A stretch of DNA of 49,151 nucleotides from an uncultured Oscillospiraceae bacterium (GTDB lineage: Bacteria > Bacillota > Clostridia > Oscillospirales > Ruminococcaceae). Within the stretch, counting starts at the first letter, position 1. Every line of letters begins with the position of its first letter. Under the pieces are notes generated by a model. It was not told where the DNA came from. It saw only the letters and a list, made by a program, of their open reading frames with translations, and ran no database searches. This document shows, piece after piece, positions 1 through 7,351 of the stretch. The position numbers were made by a program, and so were the translations under genes. The DNA is taken from contig CAKSEO010000018.1 of NCBI GenBank assembly GCA_934446565.1, positions 1 through 49,151 on the forward strand, read 5' to 3'.

Positions 1-33
1 TTATCACCCTTTTTTATTATACCATATTTACGT

Positions 34-60
34 AAAAAAGCCCAGCTTTCGCTGGACTTT
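34..60 (-). terminator. Rho-independent terminator
   Basis: A 10-bp stem (37-46 with 51-60, one G-T pair) with a four-base loop is followed on the minus strand by a run of six T. It lies downstream of the oleate hydratase gene and should end that transcript. The other strand also shows a short T run, so it may work both ways. Confidence 0.65.
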
Positions 61-72
61 TTCGACAAGCTG
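37..72 (-). repeat. Terminus-like fragment of the terminator-associated repeat
   Basis: Read on the minus strand this starts CAGCTTGTCGAAAAA, identical to the left end of the 188-bp element at 40560. As there, it abuts a hairpin (73-95) and is followed by a short GC hairpin. Similarity stops after that hairpin, so this is a partial or diverged copy, or a chance match to one end. Confidence 0.4.
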
Positions 73-100
73 ATGCGGCGCATTATACGCCGCATTTTTT
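73..100. terminator. Hairpin next to the oleate hydratase stop
   Basis: Perfect 8-bp stem ATGCGGCG/CGCCGCAT (73-80, 88-95). The plus strand continues into T6. On the minus strand, the direction of the neighbouring gene, the expected T tract is replaced by the CAG of the repeat fragment. This is the same arrangement as beside the element copies at 40560 and 49078. Confidence 0.5.
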
Positions 101-111
101 ATATCAGTGGG

Positions 112-1887
112 TCAGATAACGTTGTATTCTTTAAGGATCTTTTCAATATCGGTATCCTTTATCTTTCCGAGGAGCTTTTTGATGACAAGCTCCTGGGCAA
201 GATTCATCTTCATGTCGGTAGCCTTTTTGCCGTCGCGGAGTTTTACGGTAGCGTCCAGCAGAGCGCGGACATCGTAAACGCTGCCCCATACCTCCGGTAC
301 GCCGCGGTCAACGTTGAGCAGGGTGTAGACCGCCTCCATGCCGGTACGCATGGAATATTCCGTGGTGAAGATGGTGTCGCGGGGAGTTTCTGCGAACTGA
401 CCAAGGAACGCGAAGTTCACTGCTCCGTCCGGAACTACCTTAGGTCTGTCGCCGTAGGCTCTCGGCATAAAGAACGCGTCGATATACGGCATCATTACCG
501 GAACGGTGTTCGCGGAGTGCTCCGCCATATCCTCGATCTGATCCTCCGGAACGCCGATATGGTACAGCCATTCCATGCATATCTCCTTGCCGGTGCAGTC
601 GCGCATGGGCTTCTTGATATAGTCGCCGGGCTTGTCGCTGAACAGCGCGTATACCCATACTAAGCAATGATCCTTGGGCTGTTCGCGGAACTGTGGCTGG
701 CGGTTGATCGTCCAGCTTAACAGCCAGGAGGAGTCCTTGACGGTTACGATGCCGCCGGTAACTACCTTTCCGCTGAACGGGTCGCGTTTGCAGATGTTCT
801 TGATATACGGTATGATACGCTGGTCGAGGGTCTCGACGGTCGCACTCATCCAGTTGCAGAGTTCGGGATCGCCGCAGAATTTGTCGGGGTGGCCGAATGC
901 GGGATCCTGCGCGGCGATCTTACGCCACATATCCCAGCCGCCGCCCTCGCGTATCTCGGTATCGAACTTTGCGGGGGCGTTCTGGCTGCCCATGGAAGAG
1001 TTCTCTACGCAGCCGCCGTTGGTGATGAATACGAGGTCGTTTTCGGTGAGGTCGATGCTTTCCTTATTGCCGTTACGGATCACGTCGATACGGGTCGCCT
1101 GTTTGCGGTCGGGCTTGCAGTCGAACTGCACGTTGACTACCTTTATGCCGAAGTGGAACTGAACGCCGAAGCTTTCCAGGTACTTCACCATCGGGAGTAT
1201 CATGGACTCATACTGATTGTACTTTGTGAAGCGGAGTGCCTTGAAATCCGGCAGACCTCCGATGTGGTGGATAAAGCGCTGGATATACAGTTTCATTTCA
1301 AGCGCGCTGTGCCAGTTCTCAAATGCGAACATCGTGCGCCAGTAGAGCCAGAAGTTGGAGTTAAGCACTTCGTCGTCGAAGAAGTCGGTTATCTTCTTGT
1401 CCTGGAGCTGCTCGTTAGGAGTGAAGAACAGCTTCATTATTTCCATCGCGCCCTTGTCAGAGATGTCGAACTTTCCGTCGGTGTGTGCGTCTTCGCCGCG
1501 GTTGACAGTCGCACGGCAGAGGGAGTAGTTGGGGTCTGCCTTGTTCAGCCAATAGTATTCATCCAGCACGGAAACGCCCTCCGTTTCGATGGACGGAATG
1601 GAATGGAACAGGTCCCACATGACCTCAAAATGGTTATCCATCTCGCGTCCGCCGCGCATTACGTAGCCGATATTCTCGAACTTCCAGCCGTCGCATGCTC
1701 CGCCGGCGGTCTCTCCCTTTTCAAGGATGTGGACGTGTTCGCCTTTCATCTGTCCGTCGCGGACAAGGTAGCAGGCTGCCGTCAGTGCGGCAAGACCGCT
1801 GCCGACGATATATGCTGATTTTCCGTCTACGCCCTCGGGCTTTCTGGGGCGTGCGAATGCTTCGTAGTTTCCGCTTGAATAATACAT
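112..1887 (-). CDS. ohyA: Oleate hydratase (fatty acid double-bond hydratase, FAD-dependent)
   Basis: Adds water across the cis-9 double bond of oleic and related unsaturated fatty acids, giving 10-hydroxy fatty acids. FAD plays a structural role. The 591-residue length is the family norm. The dinucleotide-binding motif GSGLAA is at residues 29-34. The RGGREM motif (78-83) holds the catalytic Glu82, and Tyr201 (in KLYIQRF) matches the catalytic Tyr known from the Staphylococcus aureus enzyme at the same numbers. The ATG at 1887 has an ideal AAGGAGGAATT site in front. A promoter lies at 1952-1980. The TetR gene upstream is transcribed the same way and could regulate it, but this is inference. 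In gut bacteria the family detoxifies host and dietary unsaturated fatty acids. Identification is secure. Confidence 0.95.
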   Translation of the reverse strand: MYYSSGNYEAFARPRKPEGVDGKSAYIVGSGLAALTAACYLVRDGQMKGEHVHILEKGETAGGACDGWKFENIGYVMRGGREMDNHFEVMWDLFHSIPSIETEGVSVLDEYYWLNKADPNYSLCRATVNRGEDAHTDGKFDISDKGAMEIMKLFFTPNEQLQDKKITDFFDDEVLNSNFWLYWRTMFAFENWHSALEMKLYIQRFIHHIGGLPDFKALRFTKYNQYESMILPMVKYLESFGVQFHFGIKVVNVQFDCKPDRKQATRIDVIRNGNKESIDLTENDLVFITNGGCVENSSMGSQNAPAKFDTEIREGGGWDMWRKIAAQDPAFGHPDKFCGDPELCNWMSATVETLDQRIIPYIKNICKRDPFSGKVVTGGIVTVKDSSWLLSWTINRQPQFREQPKDHCLVWVYALFSDKPGDYIKKPMRDCTGKEICMEWLYHIGVPEDQIEDMAEHSANTVPVMMPYIDAFFMPRAYGDRPKVVPDGAVNFAFLGQFAETPRDTIFTTEYSMRTGMEAVYTLLNVDRGVPEVWGSVYDVRALLDATVKLRDGKKATDMKMNLAQELVIKKLLGKIKDTDIEKILKEYNVI

Positions 1888-1951
1888 ACAAATTCCTCCT
1901 TGATATCCTCACCGCTGTGTGTCCGGTGGTCATTTATCTTTCGGTGATTAT

Positions 1952-1980
1952 ATCTTAGCATTTTCCGAGAAAATATACAA
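1952..1980 (-). promoter_or_regulatory. Promoter of oleate hydratase
   Basis: On the minus strand, TTGTAT (1980-1975), a 17-bp spacer, then TAAGAT (1957-1952). A TATAAT two bases further downstream has no good -35 partner. The leader to the ATG is about 60 nt. Confidence 0.55.
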
Positions 1981-1987
1981 TAAACAG

Positions 1988-2022
1988 AAAAACCGCCGTG
2001 ATAAACTTTTCATCACGACGGT
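1988..2022 (-). terminator. Terminator of the TetR gene
   Basis: Stem CCGTCGTGAT/ATCACGGCGG (one G-T pair) followed by TTTTT on the minus strand, about 40 bp past the stop at 2065. It separates the TetR gene from the oleate hydratase promoter. Confidence 0.8.
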
Positions 2023-2064
2023 TAATGTGTATAGTTTTTTATCAATCGCTGCGATATGATAAAA

Positions 2065-2622
2065 CTACGATATGCGGAATTTGTCCAGCGCTTCGGTGAC
2101 GTTCCCGTGCATTATAATGGATATTCGGTCAACTATCCTGTGCGGGTCCTCTTTCATGTCGTCTTTTACCCAGTTCAGCATTACTCCGACAAATGCGTAT
2201 TTGTAGAAATCCGCGATGAATTTCTTGTCCTCTTCCCGGATGGTAAGCCCGGCGGATTTTTCGTTGACCACGCCGATAAGCAGGTCGTAGGTGAGCTTAA
2301 ACAGGTAGTTTTCCACATGTTCCCGGCTGACTGAGCGATATACGTTGATTATGAACGGCTTGTTTTCCAGTACAGCTTCGAATATTTGCAGAATGCCCTG
2401 CTGCCATGTCTCGTAGGTCTTTTTGCCTTCCAGGGCGCGTTTGGCGTCCTCAAGGCAGGACCACTCTACAAGGTCATAGATGTCTTTGAAGTGGTAGTAG
2501 AATGTCATCCTATTGATGCCGCAGTCTTCTGTGATGTCGTTTATCGTTATCTTGCTAAGCGGCTTTTTAAGCAGCAGATTTTTCAGTGACGCTTCAAGAG
2601 CGCGTTTCGTTACCTGTGACAT
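2065..2622 (-). CDS. TetR/AcrR family transcriptional regulator
   Basis: A 185-residue one-component regulator. The N-terminal helix-turn-helix covers about residues 20-45 (TINDITEDCGINRMTFYYHF). The rest is an all-helical ligand domain of the type seen in DhaS-like TetR proteins. It starts at 2622 behind an AGGAGCAGGAA-like site read on the minus strand. It has its own consensus promoter (2665-2693), back to back with that of the acetyltransferase gene, and a palindrome (2704-2726) lies between the two promoters. Target and ligand cannot be read from sequence. Oleate hydratase downstream and the divergent acetyltransferase are the obvious candidates for control. Confidence 0.85.
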   Translation of the reverse strand: MSQVTKRALEASLKNLLLKKPLSKITINDITEDCGINRMTFYYHFKDIYDLVEWSCLEDAKRALEGKKTYETWQQGILQIFEAVLENKPFIINVYRSVSREHVENYLFKLTYDLLIGVVNEKSAGLTIREEDKKFIADFYKYAFVGVMLNWVKDDMKEDPHRIVDRISIIMHGNVTEALDKFRIS

Positions 2623-2664
2623 TTCCTGCTCCCTTCGGTGGTTGACGGTGATCCTTTAATAATA

Positions 2665-2693
2665 ATTATACCAAAACTGACCGGACATGTCAA
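2665..2693 (-). promoter_or_regulatory. Promoter of the TetR gene
   Basis: Minus strand: TTGACA (2693-2688), 17 bp, TATAAT (2670-2665). A perfect match to the sigma-A consensus. Confidence 0.8.
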
Positions 2694-2703
2694 GGGTAAC
2701 GTA

Positions 2704-2726
2704 TCATTCATCTTATGATGAAATGA
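2704..2726. promoter_or_regulatory. Candidate operator between divergent promoters
   Basis: Imperfect inverted repeat TCATTCATC-TTAT-GATGAAATGA (one bulged base) placed between the -35 boxes of the TetR and GNAT promoters. The position suits autoregulation by the TetR protein. No binding evidence exists. Confidence 0.35.
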
Positions 2727-2729
2727 CGA

Positions 2730-2758
2730 TTGACATTTCGGAGCTATTGCTGTATAAT
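2730..2758 (+). promoter_or_regulatory. Promoter of the GNAT gene
   Basis: TTGACA (2730-2735), 17 bp, TATAAT (2753-2758), both perfect. The start codon at 2824 follows a leader of about 58 nt. Confidence 0.8.
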
Positions 2759-2823
2759 ATGTTCAGCTGTGGCTGGCGGAGCGCACTGTCCCGCTGTCAG
2801 GAAATAATATGGAAGTGATATGA

Positions 2824-3306
2824 ATGCTTGATTACAGGAAAATAGAAGCCAGGGACGACATTGAGCTTGCTAAGATAATACGAGAAAATCTGGAGCAGTT
2901 TCATCTGAATATTACGGGGACAGTTTATTTTGACCCGGAGCTTGACCACCTCAGCTCCTTTTATAATTCCGACGCTCATAAAAGAGTGTATTTTATAGCG
3001 CTTGGAGATAGCGGCGAGATCATCGGAGGTGCCGGAGCGGCGGAATTTACTGGTATTCCGGACTGCGCCGAGCTCCAGAAGCTGTACCTTATCGACAGTG
3101 CGAAGGGCAGGGGATATGGCAAGGAACTGGTGCGCCTGGTGGAAAACTGGGCAAGGTCGGCAGGCTACCGGAATCTGTATCTTGAGACCCACACGAACCT
3201 TTCTACCGCTATGAAGCTGTACGAAAAGCTGGGATTCCGGCAGATAGAAAAGCCGGTCTCAGTTGTCCATGGGACGATGGATCGTTTTTATTTAAAGGAA
3301 CTGTGA
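2824..3306 (+). CDS. GNAT family N-acetyltransferase
   Basis: A 160-residue single-domain acetyl-CoA-dependent transferase. The acetyl-CoA pyrophosphate loop is seen as KGRGYGKELV near residues 98-107, followed by the AMKLYEKLGFRQIE segment typical of the C-terminal half of the fold. The ATG at 2824 is preceded by GGAAG at 2811; an ATG four bases earlier runs into a stop at once. Monocistronic, with its own promoter and a shared terminator. The acceptor (small amine, antibiotic or protein N terminus) cannot be told from sequence. Confidence 0.85.
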   Translation: MLDYRKIEARDDIELAKIIRENLEQFHLNITGTVYFDPELDHLSSFYNSDAHKRVYFIALGDSGEIIGGAGAAEFTGIPDCAELQKLYLIDSAKGRGYGKELVRLVENWARSAGYRNLYLETHTNLSTAMKLYEKLGFRQIEKPVSVVHGTMDRFYLKEL

Positions 3307-3325
3307 CAGTAGTGCATATAAAATC

Positions 3326-3357
3326 AAAAGCAGCATTTCCGAAAGAATGCTGCTTTT
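3326..3357. terminator. Bidirectional terminator
   Basis: Stem AAAAGCAGCATT/AATGCTGCTTTT with an 8-base loop between the convergent acetyltransferase and MATE genes. Both strands end in a T run, so it can serve both. Confidence 0.8.
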
Positions 3358-3366
3358 AATAATTAT

Positions 3367-4743
3367 TCAGGCGCTTTTTTCAGGCGTAACATTCTCAAAT
3401 GAAAGTCTGTCTTTTCTGCTTACGGCAAGGAAATACGTCATTTCAGCAGCGGCGGTTATCGCCCAGGAGAAACTGTACAGCAGATAGAGCGACGTTATCG
3501 TCTGGAAGTGCGCGAATATCGTGTAGACCCAAACTACGCGGAATACGCAGGAACCCATGATGACCAGGATCGTGGGTACAATGGTCTTGCCGATACCGCG
3601 GGCGGCAGCAATGGTGCAGTCCATGAACGCGGCTATAGCGTAGCTCCAGCCCATTATGTAGACGCGTTCCATACCTGCATTGATCACCGCTTCATCGTTT
3701 GCGAACAGCGATAAAAATTCGTGTCCGAACAGCATCAGCAGACCTCCGAGTACTGCGCCTGCCGCAAATGAGTAGGTCAGGCTTACAACGTAGCTTTTCA
3801 TCATTCTGGAGTGATCCCCGGCGCCGCGGTTGCGGCTGATGAAGCTGGCGCAGGCAGTGTGTATCGCAGCCTGGACGTTGAATATTATCACGTCGGCGTT
3901 AGCTGCGGCGGAGTTTCCGGATACGGTTATCGCGTCAAAGTGATTTACGCCGGTCTGTACGAACAGATTCGCTACCGCGAACACCGCATTCTGTATTCCG
4001 GCGGGGATTCCCAGCATCAGTACGTCTGCGCAGGCTTTTCGGCTTATGTACCTTCGGGAGAGGCGCAGAGCGCAGCAGTCTTTCCGGCGCACGAGATGTA
4101 TCACTATCAGCGCTGCGGAGAGGTACTGGGATATAACGCTTGCCGTAGCAACTCCGTCAGCCGCCATTCCGCAGCATATCACGAAGAACAGGTTCAGCAG
4201 AACGTTCAGCACTCCGGCGATGGAAAGGTACACCAGCGGCCGCTTTGTTTCTCCGCAGGCGCTCAGTATTCCGCTGCCGAAGTTATATACAGCCATAGCG
4301 GGCATTCCGAGGGAGTATATCTGGAGGTAAGTCACGGCGCTCGGGAGAAGCTCAGATTTCGTTTTCAGCAGCACCAGCATTGGCTCTGCCAGGAACAGGC
4401 AAACCAGACAGACTATCAGCCCGGTGACGCCGCATACCAGCAGGGAGGAGTGAACTGTCAGCCTTACTCCGTCGTCGTCGCCGGCACCCAGCCTGTGCGC
4501 TGCGCGTACGTTAACGCCTGCGCCCATTCCGATGAGGAATCCTGTGAACAGCGATACTAGCAGCGTTGTTGAGCCGACCGCTCCCAGCGCTATGTAGTCC
4601 GCGAATTTTCCGGCGATAGCAACGTCGCTGAGGTTGAACAGGACCTCCAATACCTGCGTCATCATCAGTGGCAGACTGAACAGCAGGATGTTTTTCCACA
4701 GCGAGCCTGATGTCATTTGTATGGAACACGTCTTTGTATTCAT
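3367..4743 (-). CDS. MATE family efflux transporter
   Basis: A 458-residue polytopic inner-membrane protein with about twelve hydrophobic segments arranged as two MatE repeats. The first repeat opens with PLMMTQVLEVLFNLSDVAIAG, the hallmark first helix. Family members exchange Na+ or H+ for cationic drugs, dyes or metabolites. The ATG at 4743 follows AAGGAAAT. The promoter is at 4834-4862 and the terminator is shared with the acetyltransferase gene. The substrate is unknown, and nothing nearby narrows it. Confidence 0.92.
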   Translation of the reverse strand: MNTKTCSIQMTSGSLWKNILLFSLPLMMTQVLEVLFNLSDVAIAGKFADYIALGAVGSTTLLVSLFTGFLIGMGAGVNVRAAHRLGAGDDDGVRLTVHSSLLVCGVTGLIVCLVCLFLAEPMLVLLKTKSELLPSAVTYLQIYSLGMPAMAVYNFGSGILSACGETKRPLVYLSIAGVLNVLLNLFFVICCGMAADGVATASVISQYLSAALIVIHLVRRKDCCALRLSRRYISRKACADVLMLGIPAGIQNAVFAVANLFVQTGVNHFDAITVSGNSAAANADVIIFNVQAAIHTACASFISRNRGAGDHSRMMKSYVVSLTYSFAAGAVLGGLLMLFGHEFLSLFANDEAVINAGMERVYIMGWSYAIAAFMDCTIAAARGIGKTIVPTILVIMGSCVFRVVWVYTIFAHFQTITSLYLLYSFSWAITAAAEMTYFLAVSRKDRLSFENVTPEKSA

Positions 4744-4833
4744 TTTTTATTTCCTTGATCTGTTTTCATGCATTATTTGCGGCACGGCGCCTTTGCCGTC
4801 AGTGCGTTTTCCGCATATTTCTGCCGCCAACAT

Positions 4834-4862
4834 ATCATAGCACTTCCGGGGTAAAATGTCAA
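4834..4862 (-). promoter_or_regulatory. Promoter of the MATE gene
   Basis: Minus strand: TTGACA (4862-4857), 17 bp, TATGAT (4839-4834). The leader to the ATG at 4743 is about 85 nt. Confidence 0.7.
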
Positions 4863-4926
4863 GCAGTCTTTGTGCTGTAGCACTAAAATTAAGGTGCGTC
4901 AGTAACTGCATATACGGGCTGCGCGA

Positions 4927-4969
4927 AAAGCCAGGCAAACTTCCTGCAACGGTGAGCTTACCTGGCTTT
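4927..4969 (-). terminator. Terminator of the ATC-hydrolase-family pair
   Basis: Stem AAAGCCAGG/CCTGGCTTT with a long, partly paired loop, 8 bp beyond the stop at 4977. The minus strand ends in GGCTTTTCG. Confidence 0.6.
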
Positions 4970-4976
4970 GATCAGG

Positions 4977-5642
4977 TCATATCTTTTTTAGGTCAGCGTG
5001 TTCTTTTGCAGGTACGCTCTTGTCGCCGACATACCAGTAATCGCAGCAGTCGCCGCCAAGTATCTCGGTCTTTGTGCGGATGAGTTTTGCGTGAAGTACT
5101 CCTGCCAGCACATGGTCTGTCCGGCACAAATAGGGGAGCAGTTCTTCGTATCCGTGTTCTCTGGCATGCCGGGCTATGGGACAACCTATAAGTTCGAAGC
5201 TGTAACCCTCGGTGTGATGGTCGGGATTTACCCTGATGTCCCAGGAATCCATCCATTCTCCCTTAGCCTGGTGTTCGCGCAGCTGCCGTTCATATTTGGC
5301 GTAGACCATTTCAAACAGCTTATATGGGAACTTCTGCTTGTTTCCATCAATGATCTTACCAAGGAATCGCAGGCTGTCGGCATGCCATCCATATATCGTC
5401 TGGAAAGCCATGCCGTCTATCGCATGATCGCTTGCTTCATAAAATGCCACTATGGTGAACCATGTGTCCATGTTTCCGGACATTCCGTTCTTTTTCCCGC
5501 CGAGGTCTGGCATCTGAGTGGATATCAGCCTGCGGTATTCCCTGTCAGCCCTGTCGCATATCTCGGATTTCTTTTCAGGCATGCTTTCGTCTATGTATCT
5601 TTCGAACAGCTTTCCCCAGGTTCTGGGATAACTTCTTTTCAT
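4977..5642 (-). CDS. ATC hydrolase family protein (L-2-amino-thiazoline-4-carboxylate hydrolase-like)
   Basis: 221 residues. The C-terminal part carries the family pattern: a GCPIARHAREHG segment (about 152-163), then a YLCRTDHV segment, then RTKTEILGGDCCDYWY near 187-202 with the paired Cys and Asp usual for this family (PF14196). The named member hydrolyses L-2-amino-thiazoline-4-carboxylate in bacterial cysteine formation, but most homologues in gut Clostridia have no tested activity, so the function here is not proved. The ATG at 5642 follows AGGAGG by six bases. It lies 55 bp behind a paralogue and is probably cotranscribed. Confidence 0.75.
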   Translation of the reverse strand: MKRSYPRTWGKLFERYIDESMPEKKSEICDRADREYRRLISTQMPDLGGKKNGMSGNMDTWFTIVAFYEASDHAIDGMAFQTIYGWHADSLRFLGKIIDGNKQKFPYKLFEMVYAKYERQLREHQAKGEWMDSWDIRVNPDHHTEGYSFELIGCPIARHAREHGYEELLPYLCRTDHVLAGVLHAKLIRTKTEILGGDCCDYWYVGDKSVPAKEHADLKKI

Positions 5643-5697
5643 GCTTGTCCTCCTGTGTTATATATGGATCAAGGAAGCGCAGTTTCCCTGGTAACGT

Positions 5698-6330
5698 TCA
5701 GCTTTTGCGCTTGTAACCGCAGTCGCAGTAGGGTCCGCCGGAGGCGAGGGTATATTCCCGGACGAAATCCGCCGTTTCGCCTGCGGCAGTCATCGTGTAG
5801 TCAAGGCGGCACATCGCGGGAACGAGATCGTACAGCCCCAGTTCCTTCATCAGCGTGCAGATACCGCAGCAGTAGAACCTGGCTTCGTAGCCACTGCCGT
5901 CATCGTAGGGCAGGTAGTCCATATTCCAGGAATAGGGATTGCGGTCGCCCGCTCTGAGTGCCGCAGTTGCCTGCATATCGGCAGTATCCTTATCCGTGAA
6001 TTTGGATTTTCCGCTTTTGCGGCAGAACCAGCGCATGGTTGGAGTCATCATGGAATCCGCATAGTATTTTGTCAGCCGTTCAACATCCGGGCGTTCCGGC
6101 ATGTTCAGAATGAACGCCGCCAGCATTGCACAGTTCACGATGTTCATTTTGAATCTGTCTGCTTTTTCAAATTCCGGGAGACTGTTGATTATTTCACGGT
6201 ATTTCTGCTTTGCGGCTGAAGTGACGGTTTTGGCAACGGCTGGGTCAATACCGAAAACTACTGTGAGCTGCTTCCTGAACGAACCTGAAAAAAATGTCCA
6301 CATCCCAAATGGCATTCCTGCATATTTCAT
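5698..6330 (-). CDS. ATC hydrolase family protein, paralogue
   Basis: 210 residues with the same layout as the neighbour: FYCCGICTLMKELGLYDLVPAMCRLDYTM near 152-180, then REYTLASGGPYCDCGY at the C terminus, replacing the GGDCCDYW motif. Both proteins share a helical N-terminal half. The two sequences are diverged, suggesting an old duplication with different substrates. First gene of the pair; the promoter is at 6397-6425, and an inverted repeat of the GTTAG-N6-CTAAC type (6353-6368) lies in its leader. The start is the ATG after CGAGG. Confidence 0.7.
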   Translation of the reverse strand: MKYAGMPFGMWTFFSGSFRKQLTVVFGIDPAVAKTVTSAAKQKYREIINSLPEFEKADRFKMNIVNCAMLAAFILNMPERPDVERLTKYYADSMMTPTMRWFCRKSGKSKFTDKDTADMQATAALRAGDRNPYSWNMDYLPYDDGSGYEARFYCCGICTLMKELGLYDLVPAMCRLDYTMTAAGETADFVREYTLASGGPYCDCGYKRKS

Positions 6331-6352
6331 ATCTATACCTCGTTTATAATAA

Positions 6353-6368
6353 GTTAGATTCAGCTAAC
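6353..6368. promoter_or_regulatory. Inverted repeat GTTAG-N6-CTAAC, site 1
   Basis: On the minus strand this reads GTTAGCTGAATCTAAC, identical to the site at 36155-36170. It lies just downstream of the promoter for the ATC-hydrolase-family pair, where a repressor would block elongation or initiation. The regulator is unknown. Confidence 0.5.
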
Positions 6369-6396
6369 ACAACTATGTGCTGATCACTGTGAGATA

Positions 6397-6425
6397 ATTA
6401 TATCACAGACAAAAGTGTTTTTCAA
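6397..6425 (-). promoter_or_regulatory. Promoter of the ATC-hydrolase-family pair
   Basis: Minus strand: TTGAAA (6425-6420), 17 bp, TATAAT (6402-6397). Confidence 0.7.
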
Positions 6426-6483
6426 TAGGAATTTTAAAATACAGCCTAAATAATAGACGCTTGTTAAATTCAACATATCATTC

Positions 6484-6502
6484 GGTTATGATAATCTAAC
6501 TC
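6484..6502 (+). promoter_or_regulatory. Degenerate GTTA...CTAAC site, site 2
   Basis: GGTTATGATAATCTAACTC. The right half matches the site at 36155 exactly; the left half is one base off. It lies about 55 bp upstream of the -35 box of the ABC operon. The weakest of the four sites. Confidence 0.25.
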
Positions 6503-6557
6503 TTTGGTCAGATATACAAATTTATTTCGGAGCAATATGTTTTTTTGCAGAAAGCTA

Positions 6558-6585
6558 TTGACAAATCAAATCAAAATGCTATAAT
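6558..6585 (+). promoter_or_regulatory. Promoter of the ABC ATPase-FtsX operon
   Basis: TTGACA (6558-6563), 16 bp, TATAAT (6580-6585). Both boxes are perfect. Confidence 0.75.
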
Positions 6586-6640
6586 GAACACATGAACATC
6601 CGTTCAAATGTTGTTGGTGAACAGGAAAGGAATTGTGGTC

Positions 6641-7339
6641 ATGTTTATTGAGATCAGCGATATCAAAAAGAGCTACGGCTCAGGCGAAAGCAAGGTAGAC
6701 GTCCTCAAGGGGATAAGCTTCGGCGTGGAAAAGGGAGAATTCTGCGTTCTCCTGGGTCCGTCGGGAAGCGGCAAATCAACGCTTCTGAATATAATCGGAG
6801 GTATCGACGACGCGGACAGCGGATACATTTCGATAAGCGGCGAGAAGATAGAGAACATGCGTGAAAAGGCGCTCACGGACTATCGCCGCCGTCACCTCGG
6901 ATACATATTCCAGATGTACAACCTGATACCCAACCTCAACATAAAGGAAAATGTTGAGACCGGCGCGTACCTCAGCGACCATCCGCTTGACGTTGACGAT
7001 ATCCTGAAAACGCTGGGGCTGTACGAGCACCGCCACAAGCTTCCGTCGCAGCTTTCCGGCGGTCAGCAGCAGAGGTGCTCGATAGGCCGTGCGATCGTCA
7101 AGAATCCGGACATACTGCTATGCGACGAGCCGACCGGCGCGCTGGACTACAACACCTCCAAGGAGATACTGAAACTCATCGAAACAGTGAACCAGAAATA
7201 CAACACCACCATCATCATGGTAACTCACAACGAAGCTATAAAGGATATGGCTGACAAGGTGGTAAAGCTGCGTGACGGCATGATAAGAAAAGTTGTCGAG
7301 AATGAACACAAGCTCACTGCTGACGAGCTGGAATGGTGA
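6641..7339 (+). CDS. ABC transporter ATP-binding protein (MacB/LolD/SalX type)
   Basis: 232 residues. Walker A LGPSGSGKSTLL, Q-loop YIFQMYNLIPNLN, signature LSGGQQQRCSIGRA, Walker B ILLCDEPTGALD and the switch His in MVTHNE are all present and in order. This class drives FtsX-type permeases that move lipoproteins or peptides, or act as mechanotransmitters, rather than importing solutes. The start is taken at the ATG at 6641, behind AGGAAAGG, not at the in-frame ATG 33 bases earlier, which lacks a ribosome-binding site. The permease gene follows after 12 bp. Confidence 0.9.
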   Translation: MFIEISDIKKSYGSGESKVDVLKGISFGVEKGEFCVLLGPSGSGKSTLLNIIGGIDDADSGYISISGEKIENMREKALTDYRRRHLGYIFQMYNLIPNLNIKENVETGAYLSDHPLDVDDILKTLGLYEHRHKLPSQLSGGQQQRCSIGRAIVKNPDILLCDEPTGALDYNTSKEILKLIETVNQKYNTTIIMVTHNEAIKDMADKVVKLRDGMIRKVVENEHKLTADELEW

Positions 7340-7351
7340 TGGAGGCTGACG

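Noticed and set aside
1..33. Extended -10 promoter (TGGTATAAT) on the minus strand leading out of the window
   Set aside because: The TATAAT is real, but no -35 matches and the gene it would serve is outside the window, so it is not listed as a feature.
889..1818. 309-codon open frame on the plus strand
   Set aside because: Antisense to oleate hydratase, whose active-site residues are all intact.
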